From the IMG/VR virus record IMGVR_UViG_3300021197_001743, positions 56,039 through 120,038 of that record: a stretch of 64,000 nucleotides of DNA. One strand, 5' to 3'. Positions 43,292-50,919 of the stretch are shown here, in pieces. The position numbers and the translations under genes were made by a program. The notes under the pieces were generated by a model. It was not told the origin of the DNA and did not search any database. It was given only the letters and a program-made list of their open reading frames with translations. The DNA is from a virus. Within the stretch, counting starts at the first letter, position 1. Every line of letters starts with the position of its first letter.

Positions 43292-43511
43292 AGAAGGAGA
43301 CATATTTTTTCTCAACGAAGAAGGGGTAATGCTGTTTAAGCATATTCAAGGTGAGAATGGAATTATAATAAACGGACCTTATGCTTTATATCGACATGAT
43401 TTCCATGGAACTCCAGAGACAATTGAATATGCTGGATATGATATTTTAATTAAGGGAAGATTGTTCAAGGAAATACCAGAGAAGTTCCTAAAAAGAGTTG
43501 TAAAAATTTGA
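43284..43511 (+). CDS. 75-residue beta-rich protein
   Basis: GTG start overlapping the thyX end. The opening FEEGDIFFLNEEG and alternating strands (NGIIINGPYALYRHDF; YDILIKGRLFKEI) suggest another small barrel related in style to the GDLV proteins. A Pro/Lys-rich end follows. Function unknown. Confidence 0.55.
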   Translation: MFEEGDIFFLNEEGVMLFKHIQGENGIIINGPYALYRHDFHGTPETIEYAGYDILIKGRLFKEIPEKFLKRVVKI

Positions 43512-43526
43512 ATAGACGGAGAATAA

Positions 43527-44324
43527 GTGAGCGATTTAGATTTATATTATGATAAGATTAATGTTGGAAAGACCATAACCTGTCTTTTGCATTCTTTTCG
43601 AACGGAGACCCCTTGTGTATTATTGGAGCCCTCTCCGCCTTTTAATTTAGACATTAGGTATGACAATTATGATTTTTCATGGCTCGGTATTGATTCCCCG
43701 AAACCACTGCAAATTTGGGACCGACTTTGTTTTTTACTGAGCATGTCGGGCATTTTGTTGTTTCCAAACAATGTCCTGAATTATCGTAGGGAAGAAGGGA
43801 CACTTGTAATTGTTTCAAATCACAATAAGAGAATTAATGTCCATTACGAAAAAATAAATGTTTTCGATGAACAAGAGACGGGCTGGAGCTATGTATATGA
43901 CTATTATGATTGGAAGTCCGGAGGCCAACACAAATTTGATGAGATAAATGATACTGATGAAAACTTTATAAAGAGTATAAAATTCTATTCTTCTGAGAGA
44001 GACATGGTAGGAAGCCACATAAAGGATCTTGTAGGGGTCTCGTACTTGTCAGAAGAGGAACTGTCATCGATGGAAACTTCTCATGTTTATTCTAGGTTGA
44101 AAATTTTACAAATGCTAAGAACAAATGGTATCTTAGGTAATGTGGTTGGTTATGGCCCAACCGGCAGAGCCAAATATAGAAAGCCTGTTATAGAATTTCG
44201 GAAAAGAATTATAAAGCCTGATTATATACCTGAGATTTCTTTTAAAGATGCTTATGAGATGGAACAGAAAAGAGGATACACATGGAAGTTACTAGAGAAA
44301 ATAACACAACATACTTCCACTTAG
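43527..44324 (+). CDS. unknown protein
   Basis: 265 residues, GTG start with ggagaa upstream. It contains YDNYDFSWLGIDSPKPLQIW and a Tyr-rich WSYVYDYYDWKSGGQHKF segment, then helical LKILQMLRTNGILGNVVGYGPTGRAKYRKP (in part), which may bind nucleic acid through the GPTGRAKYRK loop. No family recognised. It overlaps the next gene by 43 bases. Confidence 0.6.
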   Translation: MSDLDLYYDKINVGKTITCLLHSFRTETPCVLLEPSPPFNLDIRYDNYDFSWLGIDSPKPLQIWDRLCFLLSMSGILLFPNNVLNYRREEGTLVIVSNHNKRINVHYEKINVFDEQETGWSYVYDYYDWKSGGQHKFDEINDTDENFIKSIKFYSSERDMVGSHIKDLVGVSYLSEEELSSMETSHVYSRLKILQMLRTNGILGNVVGYGPTGRAKYRKPVIEFRKRIIKPDYIPEISFKDAYEMEQKRGYTWKLLEKITQHTST

Positions 44325-45205
44325 CCGGCATTGTTCCCGTTGCTGGTCAACCATTAGATTTTGACCAAGCTTGGCCTGACTGCTTGATGCCTATAGCTCC
44401 GGACTATTCTTTGTTAGAAGCCGCCGTTGCTGAGTGCGCTTATGCTGGATGTGATACGATTTGGATTATCTGCAATGATGACATTTCTCCCCTAATAAAA
44501 AAGAAACTTGGAGACTTTGTGAAGGACCCAGTTTATGCCCATCGCCGGCACGAGAGAAAGCCCGATCAGACCATCCGTTACATCCCAATTTATTATGTGC
44601 CGATACATCCCAAAGACAGAGACAAAAGAGATTGCCTAGCTTGGTCTGTCATTCATGGATCACTCTCAATTTTTAAAATTGCTGATGAGATTTCCAAATG
44701 GGTGATCCCCAATAAGTACTACGTCAGCTTCCCGTATGGCTTCTATCCTTCTTGGCAAATTCGAGAGCATAGAAAATTAATTTCTTCATCAAAGAACTTT
44801 TATATCTCATCCAAAGGAAAAACATTTAAGGACGGCCTTTATTCCTCCTTTACTTTTGGTAAGGATGAGTTTATAGAGTTCAGAAAAATCATAAGATCAG
44901 GAACGGGAAGGTTCCGCCCCGGAGCAGACTGGAAAGAGCATGATGCGTTGCCAATTGAGGAAAGGTGGTCTGCAAGATTTTTTCCAATTGAAAAAGTGTT
45001 TGCTCCTTTTAATCTAGATGCAGCAAACGAAATAAAAATAGAAAATTTTTGGAACATATCTTCATGGCAAGAGTACAAATCGTTCATATCAGATAATGTT
45101 GACAAAGAAATAAAACGCCCTACAAAGACCATCCTCACGAGACAAAAGTGTAAACCGATCGCAGTGAACTATTTAGAAAGCGATGAAAAAGATAAAGAAG
45201 CTTAA
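44282..45205 (+). CDS. possible nucleotidyltransferase-like (GT-A fold) protein
   Basis: 307 residues. The N-terminus HLAGIVPVAGQPLDFDQAWPDCLMPIAPDYSLLEAAVAECAYAGCDTIWIICND (in pieces: LAGIVPVAGQP, LLEAAVAECAYAGCDTIWII) resembles sugar-nucleotidyltransferases: an AGxG-like loop, then a helix and a central strand followed by Asn-Asp. The signature G-x-G-x-R-L is not preserved, so activity is uncertain. The remainder is aromatic and unassigned (SFPYGFYPSWQIREHRKLI). It overlaps both neighbours. Confidence 0.45.
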   Translation: MEVTRENNTTYFHLAGIVPVAGQPLDFDQAWPDCLMPIAPDYSLLEAAVAECAYAGCDTIWIICNDDISPLIKKKLGDFVKDPVYAHRRHERKPDQTIRYIPIYYVPIHPKDRDKRDCLAWSVIHGSLSIFKIADEISKWVIPNKYYVSFPYGFYPSWQIREHRKLISSSKNFYISSKGKTFKDGLYSSFTFGKDEFIEFRKIIRSGTGRFRPGADWKEHDALPIEERWSARFFPIEKVFAPFNLDAANEIKIENFWNISSWQEYKSFISDNVDKEIKRPTKTILTRQKCKPIAVNYLESDEKDKEA

Positions 45206-45794
45206 ATTTAAAAAACTGTTGAACGAATACAGGTCTCTCTATTATGAATATGAATATATTCTAGAGGCATGTCAAGAAACGTTGTCTGATTTTGACGACA
45301 ATCTAAGGAATTATTGCGAAAAAAACGATATCAATATTGAAGAATTAAATAAAAAATTATCACCCAAGAAACAGCAAGAAACAGACATGGTCCCTTTTGA
45401 AGATGAATGTCTCGAGATTTCAAAGAGCTCAGAAGACGAAGAGTATGATGCAAAAAAATTATTTCGACAAGTAGCAAGAGCGTTCCATCCGGATATGCTC
45501 AATGACGAAGATCCAGATAAATTAGAAAAAGAAGAGATATTTAAAAGAGCCTCGGTTGCAATCGAAAACAAAAATTGGGGCGAACTCTTCAATATTGCAG
45601 ACCGCTATGATCTGGATCTTGATGATTATATATCAGTTAATAATTCTTTAAGGCTGGACATCCAAAGAATGAAAGAGAAAATAAAAGAGAAGCAAGGCAC
45701 CTACTCTTGGCTATTATATACATGCGAAGATAACGTAGAGTGTATGGATAGAGTCGCTAAATCGTTTCTAGAACAGATGTATAATTATAAATAA
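45183..45794 (+). CDS. J-domain protein
   Basis: 203 residues. Residues about 88-130 form a J-domain-like unit: AKKLFRQVARAFHPDMLNDE with H102-P103-D104, then a helix with EEIFKRASVAIENKNWGELF. HPD is the Hsp70-activating tripeptide. The N-terminal half is a charged coiled coil, and the C-terminal end has two Cys. It probably recruits host DnaK to a phage client. It overlaps the upstream gene by 23 bases. Confidence 0.7.
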   Translation: MKKIKKLKFKKLLNEYRSLYYEYEYILEACQETLSDFDDNLRNYCEKNDINIEELNKKLSPKKQQETDMVPFEDECLEISKSSEDEEYDAKKLFRQVARAFHPDMLNDEDPDKLEKEEIFKRASVAIENKNWGELFNIADRYDLDLDDYISVNNSLRLDIQRMKEKIKEKQGTYSWLLYTCEDNVECMDRVAKSFLEQMYNYK

Positions 45795-45838
45795 TATTTT
45801 TAGATAGCTTCGATCTTATCGAGACTAGTTAAGATACT

Positions 45839-46267
45839 ATGGCAAGAATTTTATTCATTGATGATAACCCAGATCAGTTTCGTATGATACTAGATACGTT
45901 AGAATTTATAATTGATGATCTGGATATTGAGTATTCAAATAGCGTAAGTGATGCAATAAAGAAAATGTGCGAAAAAGAATATGATGTGGTTATTATGGAT
46001 ATTTTTTTACCGCTCGGAACAAACTCTCAATCTATTGTCGGACCAAAAAATAAATTATATAAAGACTTAGATGCCTCGCACCTAGGAGGCTTAGAAGTAT
46101 TAGACTTCCTTGAGAAGATGCAAGATCACCCTAAAGTGTTAATGCATACAGCTAGTCTAGACAGCATGCTGATCGAAATGTTCAGCGATATATCAGAGTA
46201 TCGAATCCCTAAACCCTGCCCACCAGAGGTTTTTATAAGTAAAGTATCCGAGGCTTTATGTAAATAA
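45839..46267 (+). CDS. stand-alone response-regulator receiver domain
   Basis: 142 residues with all receiver landmarks: acidic pair D8-D9 (ILFIDDN), phospho-acceptor D54 (VVIMDIFLP), the Thr in LMHTAS and the Lys in RIPKPCPP. No output domain is attached, and no kinase is seen in the window. An insertion of about 20 residues after D54 (LGTNSQSIVGPKNKLYKD) is unusual. It may intercept phosphoryl flow from a host histidine kinase; this is inference. No clear ribosome site; the 44-base gap upstream holds a small TCGAT/ATCGA repeat. Confidence 0.8.
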   Translation: MARILFIDDNPDQFRMILDTLEFIIDDLDIEYSNSVSDAIKKMCEKEYDVVIMDIFLPLGTNSQSIVGPKNKLYKDLDASHLGGLEVLDFLEKMQDHPKVLMHTASLDSMLIEMFSDISEYRIPKPCPPEVFISKVSEALCK

Positions 46268-46286
46268 AGACTAATTATATACGTAT

Positions 46287-46362
46287 GGGGGTATAGCTCA
46301 GTTGGGAGAGCGTCTGCCTTGCACGCAGAAGGTCGTGAGTTCGATCCTCGCTACCTCCACCA
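46287..46362 (+). tRNA. tRNA-Ala (anticodon UGC)
   Basis: 76 bases with encoded CCA. The acceptor stem GGGGGTA/TACCTCC contains the G3-U70 pair that identifies alanine tRNAs to AlaRS. Anticodon loop ctTGCac gives UGC. The T-arm (GTGAG-TTCGATC-CTCGC) and D-arm fold normally. Confidence 0.95.
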
Positions 46363-46370
46363 TATATCTA

Positions 46371-46390
46371 AAACCTCCTTCGGGAGGTTT
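46371..46390 (+). terminator. UUCG hairpin between the tRNA genes
   Basis: AAACCTCC-TTCG-GGAGGTTT: a perfect 8-bp stem closed by a stable tetraloop. The tail AGTATTGTCTT is poor in T, so it may act in 3' processing as well as termination. Confidence 0.6.
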
Positions 46391-46426
46391 AGTATTGTCT
46401 TGACTTACTATATAAAATAGACTGAT

Positions 46427-46501
46427 GGTGCTGTAGTTCAGTTGGTTTAGAATGCCGGCCTGTCACGCCGGAGGTCGCGGGTTCGAGTCCCGTCAGCACC
46501 G
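46427..46501 (+). tRNA. tRNA-Asp (anticodon GUC)
   Basis: 75 bases without an encoded CCA. Acceptor GGTGCTG/CAGCACC with discriminator G (an Asp identity element), anticodon GTC within GCCGGCCTGTCACGCCGGA-like arm, T-arm CGCGGGTTCGAGTCCCG. Clean cloverleaf. Confidence 0.95.
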
Positions 46502-46529
46502 TCAACCTTAAACACTCAAGGAGCATTAT

Positions 46530-47051
46530 ATGAGAATAGATCACATTGCATATCGTGTAGCAGACAGAAATAAAACAGCACAATTCTTCATTGATGCCTT
46601 CAATTATCGGATAGCTGATGAATTCGAAATTCAATTTGACGATGGAAGTTGCGCTCAATGCTATGCCCTTTCTCCACCAGAAAGACTAGATGGTACTTCT
46701 TTTAAAGCTTGGACAATGTTTGGAGAATCTGAATATCATTCCCCACCAGAAATCTTTGTTTCTCAAGGCTCAGCTGGATCCATTGTTGATAAGTGGGTAA
46801 AAGAGCGCAATTCCGTTGGAGGAGTTCACCATATAGCATATCAAGTTGATGATGTTGAAGAGACTATGAAAGATTGGAAAGACAAAGGTTGGGCAGAATT
46901 CACAACAGACCAACCCATCGTGGCTGACGGGCTATCCCAGTGCTTTACAAAGCCTCACATGTTAACTGGAGTAGTTTACGAATTTATATTCAGAACCAAA
47001 AAAGGTTTTAATGTAGACAGTGTACGAGATTTGATGGTGAGCACTAATTAG
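46530..47051 (+). CDS. VOC-superfamily metalloenzyme (glyoxalase/dioxygenase-like)
   Basis: 173 residues with two betaalphabetabetabeta repeats: RIDHIAYRVADRNKTAQFF (3-21) and VHHIAYQVDDVEETMKDW (about 98-115). Likely metal ligands are His4, His99/100 and Glu in YEFIFR (about 150). This arrangement resembles methylmalonyl-CoA epimerase and the 4-hydroxyphenylpyruvate dioxygenase family; substrate unknown. It follows the tRNA genes, with an aaggag site. Confidence 0.75.
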   Translation: MRIDHIAYRVADRNKTAQFFIDAFNYRIADEFEIQFDDGSCAQCYALSPPERLDGTSFKAWTMFGESEYHSPPEIFVSQGSAGSIVDKWVKERNSVGGVHHIAYQVDDVEETMKDWKDKGWAEFTTDQPIVADGLSQCFTKPHMLTGVVYEFIFRTKKGFNVDSVRDLMVSTN

Positions 47052-47077
47052 TTATAAAATGGACACTGATTACTATT

Positions 47078-47488
47078 ATGAGCAACTTCAGATATACAAT
47101 GGGCCTAGGCCATGTTCCTTCGTTCCAAACATCTGCAAGGCCGTACTTAACTTCATCTTTGACAGTGCCGGCAGTATCAGCCGAGCCAATCGAAATATCT
47201 TTTGAAACGGTTAGTAGATTTATTATAATAACCAACACACTCGATGGTTCTGCTACAAACGTTCCTCTCCGCTTTGGATTTTCAGCTGATGGTGTGAAGG
47301 GATCAATTAATAATAATTATGCAATTCTCAACAATGGGGAAAGCTTTGAAGCCGATCTTAAAGTTACAAAAATCTTTTTATTGAGTAATTCGGTTAATGA
47401 GTGCACCGCTTCGGTTATTGCAGGCCTGACTGGTATAGGCTCTAGATATTTAATTAACAATTGGTCAGGTTCAATAGGAGTAGGATAA
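47078..47488 (+). CDS. virion surface paralogue 4 (YTxGLQ family, divergent)
   Basis: 136 residues. NFRYTMGLGHVPSFQTSARPYL (about 3-24, in part) is a diverged form of the YTxGLQxxGSYQxSGRPF opening shared by the three genes at the left end, and GLTGIGSRYLINNWSGS matches their C-terminal (S/E)LTxIxxxxLY element. So a member of the virion-surface family sits in the accessory region, 45 kb from the others. It overlaps the next gene (TAATG). Confidence 0.7.
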   Translation: MSNFRYTMGLGHVPSFQTSARPYLTSSLTVPAVSAEPIEISFETVSRFIIITNTLDGSATNVPLRFGFSADGVKGSINNNYAILNNGESFEADLKVTKIFLLSNSVNECTASVIAGLTGIGSRYLINNWSGSIGVG

Positions 47489-49017
47489 TGGGATTTACAG
47501 ATTTAAACAAACCTAGCAAAACTTTAGGGGCCAATGATGTTAATATAAAAAGTCCTAACTCAACCTTTGGTGAAATATTAACAACTACCCTTGAGCCTCT
47601 TGCTCAAGGTGATTTCATTCACAATATCAACGGTCAGATTTTTACAACATCAACGTTCTCCGGTGGCTCAATAACTACTGTCTCCGGCAACGCAGAACTC
47701 TCAAGTGGCACCAGTGCATCAGGTTCTTCTACAGTTCAATTGAGAAGGCGGCTTGAGTATAGACCCGGACAAGGCTCTCTTATGAGAGCAACAGCGATTT
47801 TCGATACTCCAGATGCAGGAAACGCTCAGTTTGTAGGTGCTGGAACTTCCGAGTGTGGTTATTTTATTGGCTATTTTGCCGGCTTCTTTGGGATCTTGCA
47901 TTCTGAAACAGGAGCAAGAGAGGTAAGAAAATACACGGTATCAGCTGGCGAAGGAACTGAGAGTGTAACTGTAACATTAGATGGATCTTCTGTTGTTGTC
48001 CCAGTTTCCGGAGGCGCTGATACTTCTCAAACAGCATATCAGCTTTCACTCGGTGATTATTCACAAGTTGGCAAGGGCGGCTGGCTAGCTGATGCACAAG
48101 GCAGTAGTGTGTTCTTTATCGCGGCACGAGCCAATGCGACTTCAACAGGTGCGTATTCTATCACCTCCGGAGGGAGCATCGACGGTTCTTTTACACGAGA
48201 GCAAATCGGCGAGGCCCAAACAAACACATTTATAACTTCCGGCTCATTCAATGTAGACAAGCTAGACGGAACAGGTCCATCTGGATTTACAATAAACCCA
48301 CAAAAAGGAAACGTGTATCAAATTGGATATCAGTACCTTGGGTATGGCAATGCTATTTTTGGAGTTGAAAATCCTGAAACAGGAAAAAATACTCCCTGTC
48401 ATGTGCTAAAGAACCCTAACACAAGAACAACCCCAGTCTTAAAAGATCCAAACCTATCAGTCTTAGCTACGTCAGCAAATATTGGAGGCACCACAAGTAA
48501 GGTAATAAAAACAGCATCCATGGCAGCCTTCACGGAAGGAAAAGTCATGAAGTTAGATCCAAAGTTTTCCAAGAGCTTCTCCTTCTCTAGTTTTTCTGAG
48601 CAAACATATTCTCCATTAGCTATATTCAAATCAAATCGCTTTTTTGATGGTCGTAGTAGTTTTGGCGAGTTTGATATAATGAGAATTAATGGTTCGAATG
48701 AATCCACAACAAAGACTTTAACTGTCGGCTTCTTCTTGAATGCGGAGATCAACGGAGATGTAGACTTTCAATACGTAAATGAGCAAGAGAGTATAGTATC
48801 CGTCGCTTCGTTAGATCCTGACAGTGATACAATTGTAGATCTAGCATCACAGCAACCATTTCATGAATTTGTTATTGGGCCACTAACAGGTCTTTCTGAG
48901 AACTTAGAGGATTTAAAATTTGTCTTTGGTCCCGGAAGCAATTTCGTTATTGCGATAAAAGTTTCATCTGGAAACATTACCGGACAAGTTGGCGTTAATT
49001 GGTTTGAGCAACAATAA
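47488..49017 (+). CDS. virion structural / receptor-binding-like protein
   Basis: 509 residues from ATG 47488, chosen because it overlaps the upstream stop and follows an aggag site. Ser/Gly/Thr-rich and beta-strand dominated, with paired GTESVTVTLDGSSVVVPVSGG and LGDYSQVGKGGWLADAQGS blocks. Segments such as RRRLEYRPGQGSLMRATAIFD and ECGYFIGYFAGFFGILH resemble a type of large fibre or surface protein found in marine phages. Function inferred from composition and its partner gene. The tmRNA promoter begins 6 bases after its stop. Confidence 0.6.
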   Translation: MGFTDLNKPSKTLGANDVNIKSPNSTFGEILTTTLEPLAQGDFIHNINGQIFTTSTFSGGSITTVSGNAELSSGTSASGSSTVQLRRRLEYRPGQGSLMRATAIFDTPDAGNAQFVGAGTSECGYFIGYFAGFFGILHSETGAREVRKYTVSAGEGTESVTVTLDGSSVVVPVSGGADTSQTAYQLSLGDYSQVGKGGWLADAQGSSVFFIAARANATSTGAYSITSGGSIDGSFTREQIGEAQTNTFITSGSFNVDKLDGTGPSGFTINPQKGNVYQIGYQYLGYGNAIFGVENPETGKNTPCHVLKNPNTRTTPVLKDPNLSVLATSANIGGTTSKVIKTASMAAFTEGKVMKLDPKFSKSFSFSSFSEQTYSPLAIFKSNRFFDGRSSFGEFDIMRINGSNESTTKTLTVGFFLNAEINGDVDFQYVNEQESIVSVASLDPDSDTIVDLASQQPFHEFVIGPLTGLSENLEDLKFVFGPGSNFVIAIKVSSGNITGQVGVNWFEQQ

Positions 49018-49022
49018 AAAAC

Positions 49023-49051
49023 TTGACAAACTATCTTGAGCATGTTATATT
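49023..49051 (+). promoter_or_regulatory. sigma70-type promoter, tmRNA
   Basis: TTGACA (49023-49028), 17 bp, TATATT (49046-49051) in the tgTTATATTATAAT context, 13 bases before the mature tmRNA 5' end. Confidence 0.9.
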
Positions 49052-49064
49052 ATAATTATAATAA

Positions 49065-49396
49065 GGGCTCGCAATGGCTTCGACGGGTTAGAATCAAGGG
49101 GAGAGTGCATGCAGGCGTGAATCAGCCTTAATCGTTCAAATTTTTATAAACGCAAACAATAATTTGTTTTTCGACGAAGTCGCTTTAGCGGCTTAATCGG
49201 GTGGTCGCCTCGAACCATCTATCCAAGAGAGGCAAAACAACAGGACAGTTGTAAAAATCACATCTCCTTCGGCCACGGACTATGGAGAATAAAACGCAGT
49301 GGATACCTCGCTAGGAGGGAAATAACTAGACAAGCATGTGAATGACTCAAACTAAGACTAGCGCGGACAGGGGTTCGATTCCCCTCGAGTCCACCA
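49065..49396 (+). ncRNA. ssrA: transfer-messenger RNA (tmRNA)
   Basis: 332 bases. The 5' end GGGCTCGCAATGGCTTCGAC and 3' end CGAGTCCACCA pair to form the tRNA-like acceptor, with G3-U70 as required for alanine charging and an encoded CCA. The T-arm is CAGGGGTTCGATTCCCCTC-like (in part). The reading frame resumes at GCA 49152 and ends at TAA 49194, giving the tag ANNNLFFDEVALAA, whose ALAA end is the usual protease signal. One-piece architecture. It rescues stalled ribosomes and tags their products. The downstream small gene begins 15 bases after the 3' end. Confidence 0.97.
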
Positions 49397-49410
49397 CTTT
49401 GGAGGAAAAA

Positions 49411-49575
49411 ATGAAATTATTACAAAACAAATGGACAAGCTTTGCATGTGCTTGTCTGAATGCATTTGCAGCTGCAATGTGTCTTATTGATGGTAAAACA
49501 AACATGTTCGTGATGTGCACAGTCTTTGCTGTGTGGTGTGGTTATAACTTTGTTAATCAAATGGAGGAAAAATGA
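49411..49575 (+). CDS. 54-residue two-helix membrane protein (copy 1)
   Basis: MKLLQNKWTSFACACLNAFAAA... followed by a second hydrophobic stretch (MFVMCTVFAVWCGYNFVNQ) and an acidic end MEEK. Two transmembrane helices predicted by eye; five Cys. Strong ggagga site 15 bases after the tmRNA end. Overlaps its paralogue by an ATGA. A small accessory membrane protein, function unknown; holin, antiholin and exclusion roles are all possible. Confidence 0.65.
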   Translation: MKLLQNKWTSFACACLNAFAAAMCLIDGKTNMFVMCTVFAVWCGYNFVNQMEEK

Positions 49576-49739
49576 AAAATTTATTAAATATGAAATGGTT
49601 CACATTCTTATGTTGTGCCTTTAATTTAGCAGTGGCTGCCGCTGCTATCAAAACAGGAGACTGGGGTCTATTTGTAGCCTGCTCTCTTTTTGCTGGAGTA
49701 ACAGGATTTAGTTTCTGGCAACAAATGGGGGAAGAATGA
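49572..49739 (+). CDS. 55-residue two-helix membrane protein (copy 2)
   Basis: MKNLLNMKWFTFLCCAFNLAVAAAA... then WGLFVACSLFAGVTGFSFWQQ and MGEE. It has the same layout and end as copy 1 (NKW/MKWFTF, LN/FNLA, ending QMEEK/QMGEE), so a tandem duplication that has diverged. It overlaps genes on both sides by ATGA, implying coupled translation with the lipoprotein that follows. Confidence 0.65.
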   Translation: MKNLLNMKWFTFLCCAFNLAVAAAAIKTGDWGLFVACSLFAGVTGFSFWQQMGEE

Positions 49740-50620
49740 GATATCTATTACCTTTTCTTCTGTCCTGTACAGAAGTGTCTATCAACAAAATACCAAATGA
49801 GCCAAGCGACTCCGCGGTTGTAATTGTAGACACCACAGAACCATCGTCAGAGCCAGCCGTAGAGCCCTCTGTAGAGCCTATGGAAGGCATCGGAGGGTAT
49901 GTACACTACTATCTTCAACAAGTGGCGTGTCCGGCTTGTATGGGCGAAGCAAATGAGATAACTGTTGAGATGAATGCTAGATTTCATGAGCCAATTAATG
50001 ATTCATATACATCTTGGATTGTCCCGCAGGGCCAATGCACACAAAATTTAACTCAAACAGTTCCCTCTGTGCCGTTAATGGACAAAGGATCGGAAATTAA
50101 AACAAGAGCAGACGGGAATATCTTATTTGCATACAGAACATCGCAGAATAGCTATTACAACTCTTGGAATACAGACATATATTATACTCGTGATGCTGTA
50201 CACTACATATCCGAGGAGAACAATTACGAATTTGCTTCTTTTACATCGCTCCATGGGTTTGATTCAATCGAACCTTATGAATTACGATATGTGGACCCAG
50301 CTTATGCCTTCTCAGCCAAGATTTACAGATCGGGTCCTACCTTTTGGTGGTCTCCCAACGGCTCAAATAGCATGTTCACGATAACACTGGCAGTATACAC
50401 ACCAGATGGCTCTTCTTTACTGGGTTATGTTGCTTGCTCAAGCGGAGACACAGGGATGATGACTATCCCGGGACAATATCTAGAAACTTATCCTTATTGG
50501 TCACTAGTTGCAGTACACATGACAAGACACAAGATTGAATTGGTTCCTTGGGTAGAACAGAACACTTATATCGAGACACACATGGAGTGGTCAGTTATCG
50601 GCACAGGTCATATAGAATGA
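49736..50620 (+). CDS. short-signal lipoprotein
   Basis: 294 residues. MRYLLPFLLSC: an unusually short signal ending in a LLSC lipobox, so lipidated Cys11. Then a Ser/Glu/Pro/Thr-rich linker (TTEPSSEPAVEPSVEP) and a beta-rich domain (residues 60-294) with several Cys, including CPAC. The short signal plus Glu/Pro linker is a style I associate with Myxococcota-type surface proteins. Made by a phage, it could decorate the host outer membrane. Coupled to the membrane-protein pair upstream and clpS downstream by ATGA overlaps. Confidence 0.65.
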   Translation: MRYLLPFLLSCTEVSINKIPNEPSDSAVVIVDTTEPSSEPAVEPSVEPMEGIGGYVHYYLQQVACPACMGEANEITVEMNARFHEPINDSYTSWIVPQGQCTQNLTQTVPSVPLMDKGSEIKTRADGNILFAYRTSQNSYYNSWNTDIYYTRDAVHYISEENNYEFASFTSLHGFDSIEPYELRYVDPAYAFSAKIYRSGPTFWWSPNGSNSMFTITLAVYTPDGSSLLGYVACSSGDTGMMTIPGQYLETYPYWSLVAVHMTRHKIELVPWVEQNTYIETHMEWSVIGTGHIE

Positions 50621-50919
50621 CCAAGAAACAAAAAGACATATTAATCAAGGACCGGCAGAAGATCGATCGACCTAAAAAATACAAGGTTGTTTTCTACAAT
50701 GACGACTTTACTCCGATGGATTTTGTCACTTTGCTTTTGATGAACGTATTTAATAAAGGAAAGCAAGAAGCGCAAAGTATAATGATGCAGGTTCACAAGC
50801 AAGGAAAGGGGATAGCAGGTGTCTACTCAAAACAAATCGCTGAAACTAAAATCGAAACAGCAAAAATGTATGCAATCGATGCCGGCCACCCTCTGCATGC
50901 AGAAGCCGAACCAGAATAA
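50617..50919 (+). CDS. clpS: ClpS adaptor protein
   Basis: 100 residues. KYKVVFYNDDFTPMDFV (21-37) and MQVHKQGKGIAGVYSKQIAETK (57-78) are the ClpS core. Key residues N28, D29, D30 and H60 keep the exact 32-residue spacing of E. coli N34-H66, so the N-degron pocket looks intact. It ends in HPLHAEAEPE, like the EHPL of ClpS. In bacteria ClpS hands N-degron proteins to ClpA and lowers ClpA turnover of SsrA-tagged ones. A phage copy could redirect host ClpAP. ATG overlaps the lipoprotein stop. Confidence 0.9.
   Translation: MTKKQKDILIKDRQKIDRPKKYKVVFYNDDFTPMDFVTLLLMNVFNKGKQEAQSIMMQVHKQGKGIAGVYSKQIAETKIETAKMYAIDAGHPLHAEAEPE

Noticed and set aside
46400-46416. TTGACT and TATAAA between the two tRNA genes as a promoter
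   Set aside because: The spacer is only 5 bases, unlike the strict 17 bp of the twelve accepted promoters.
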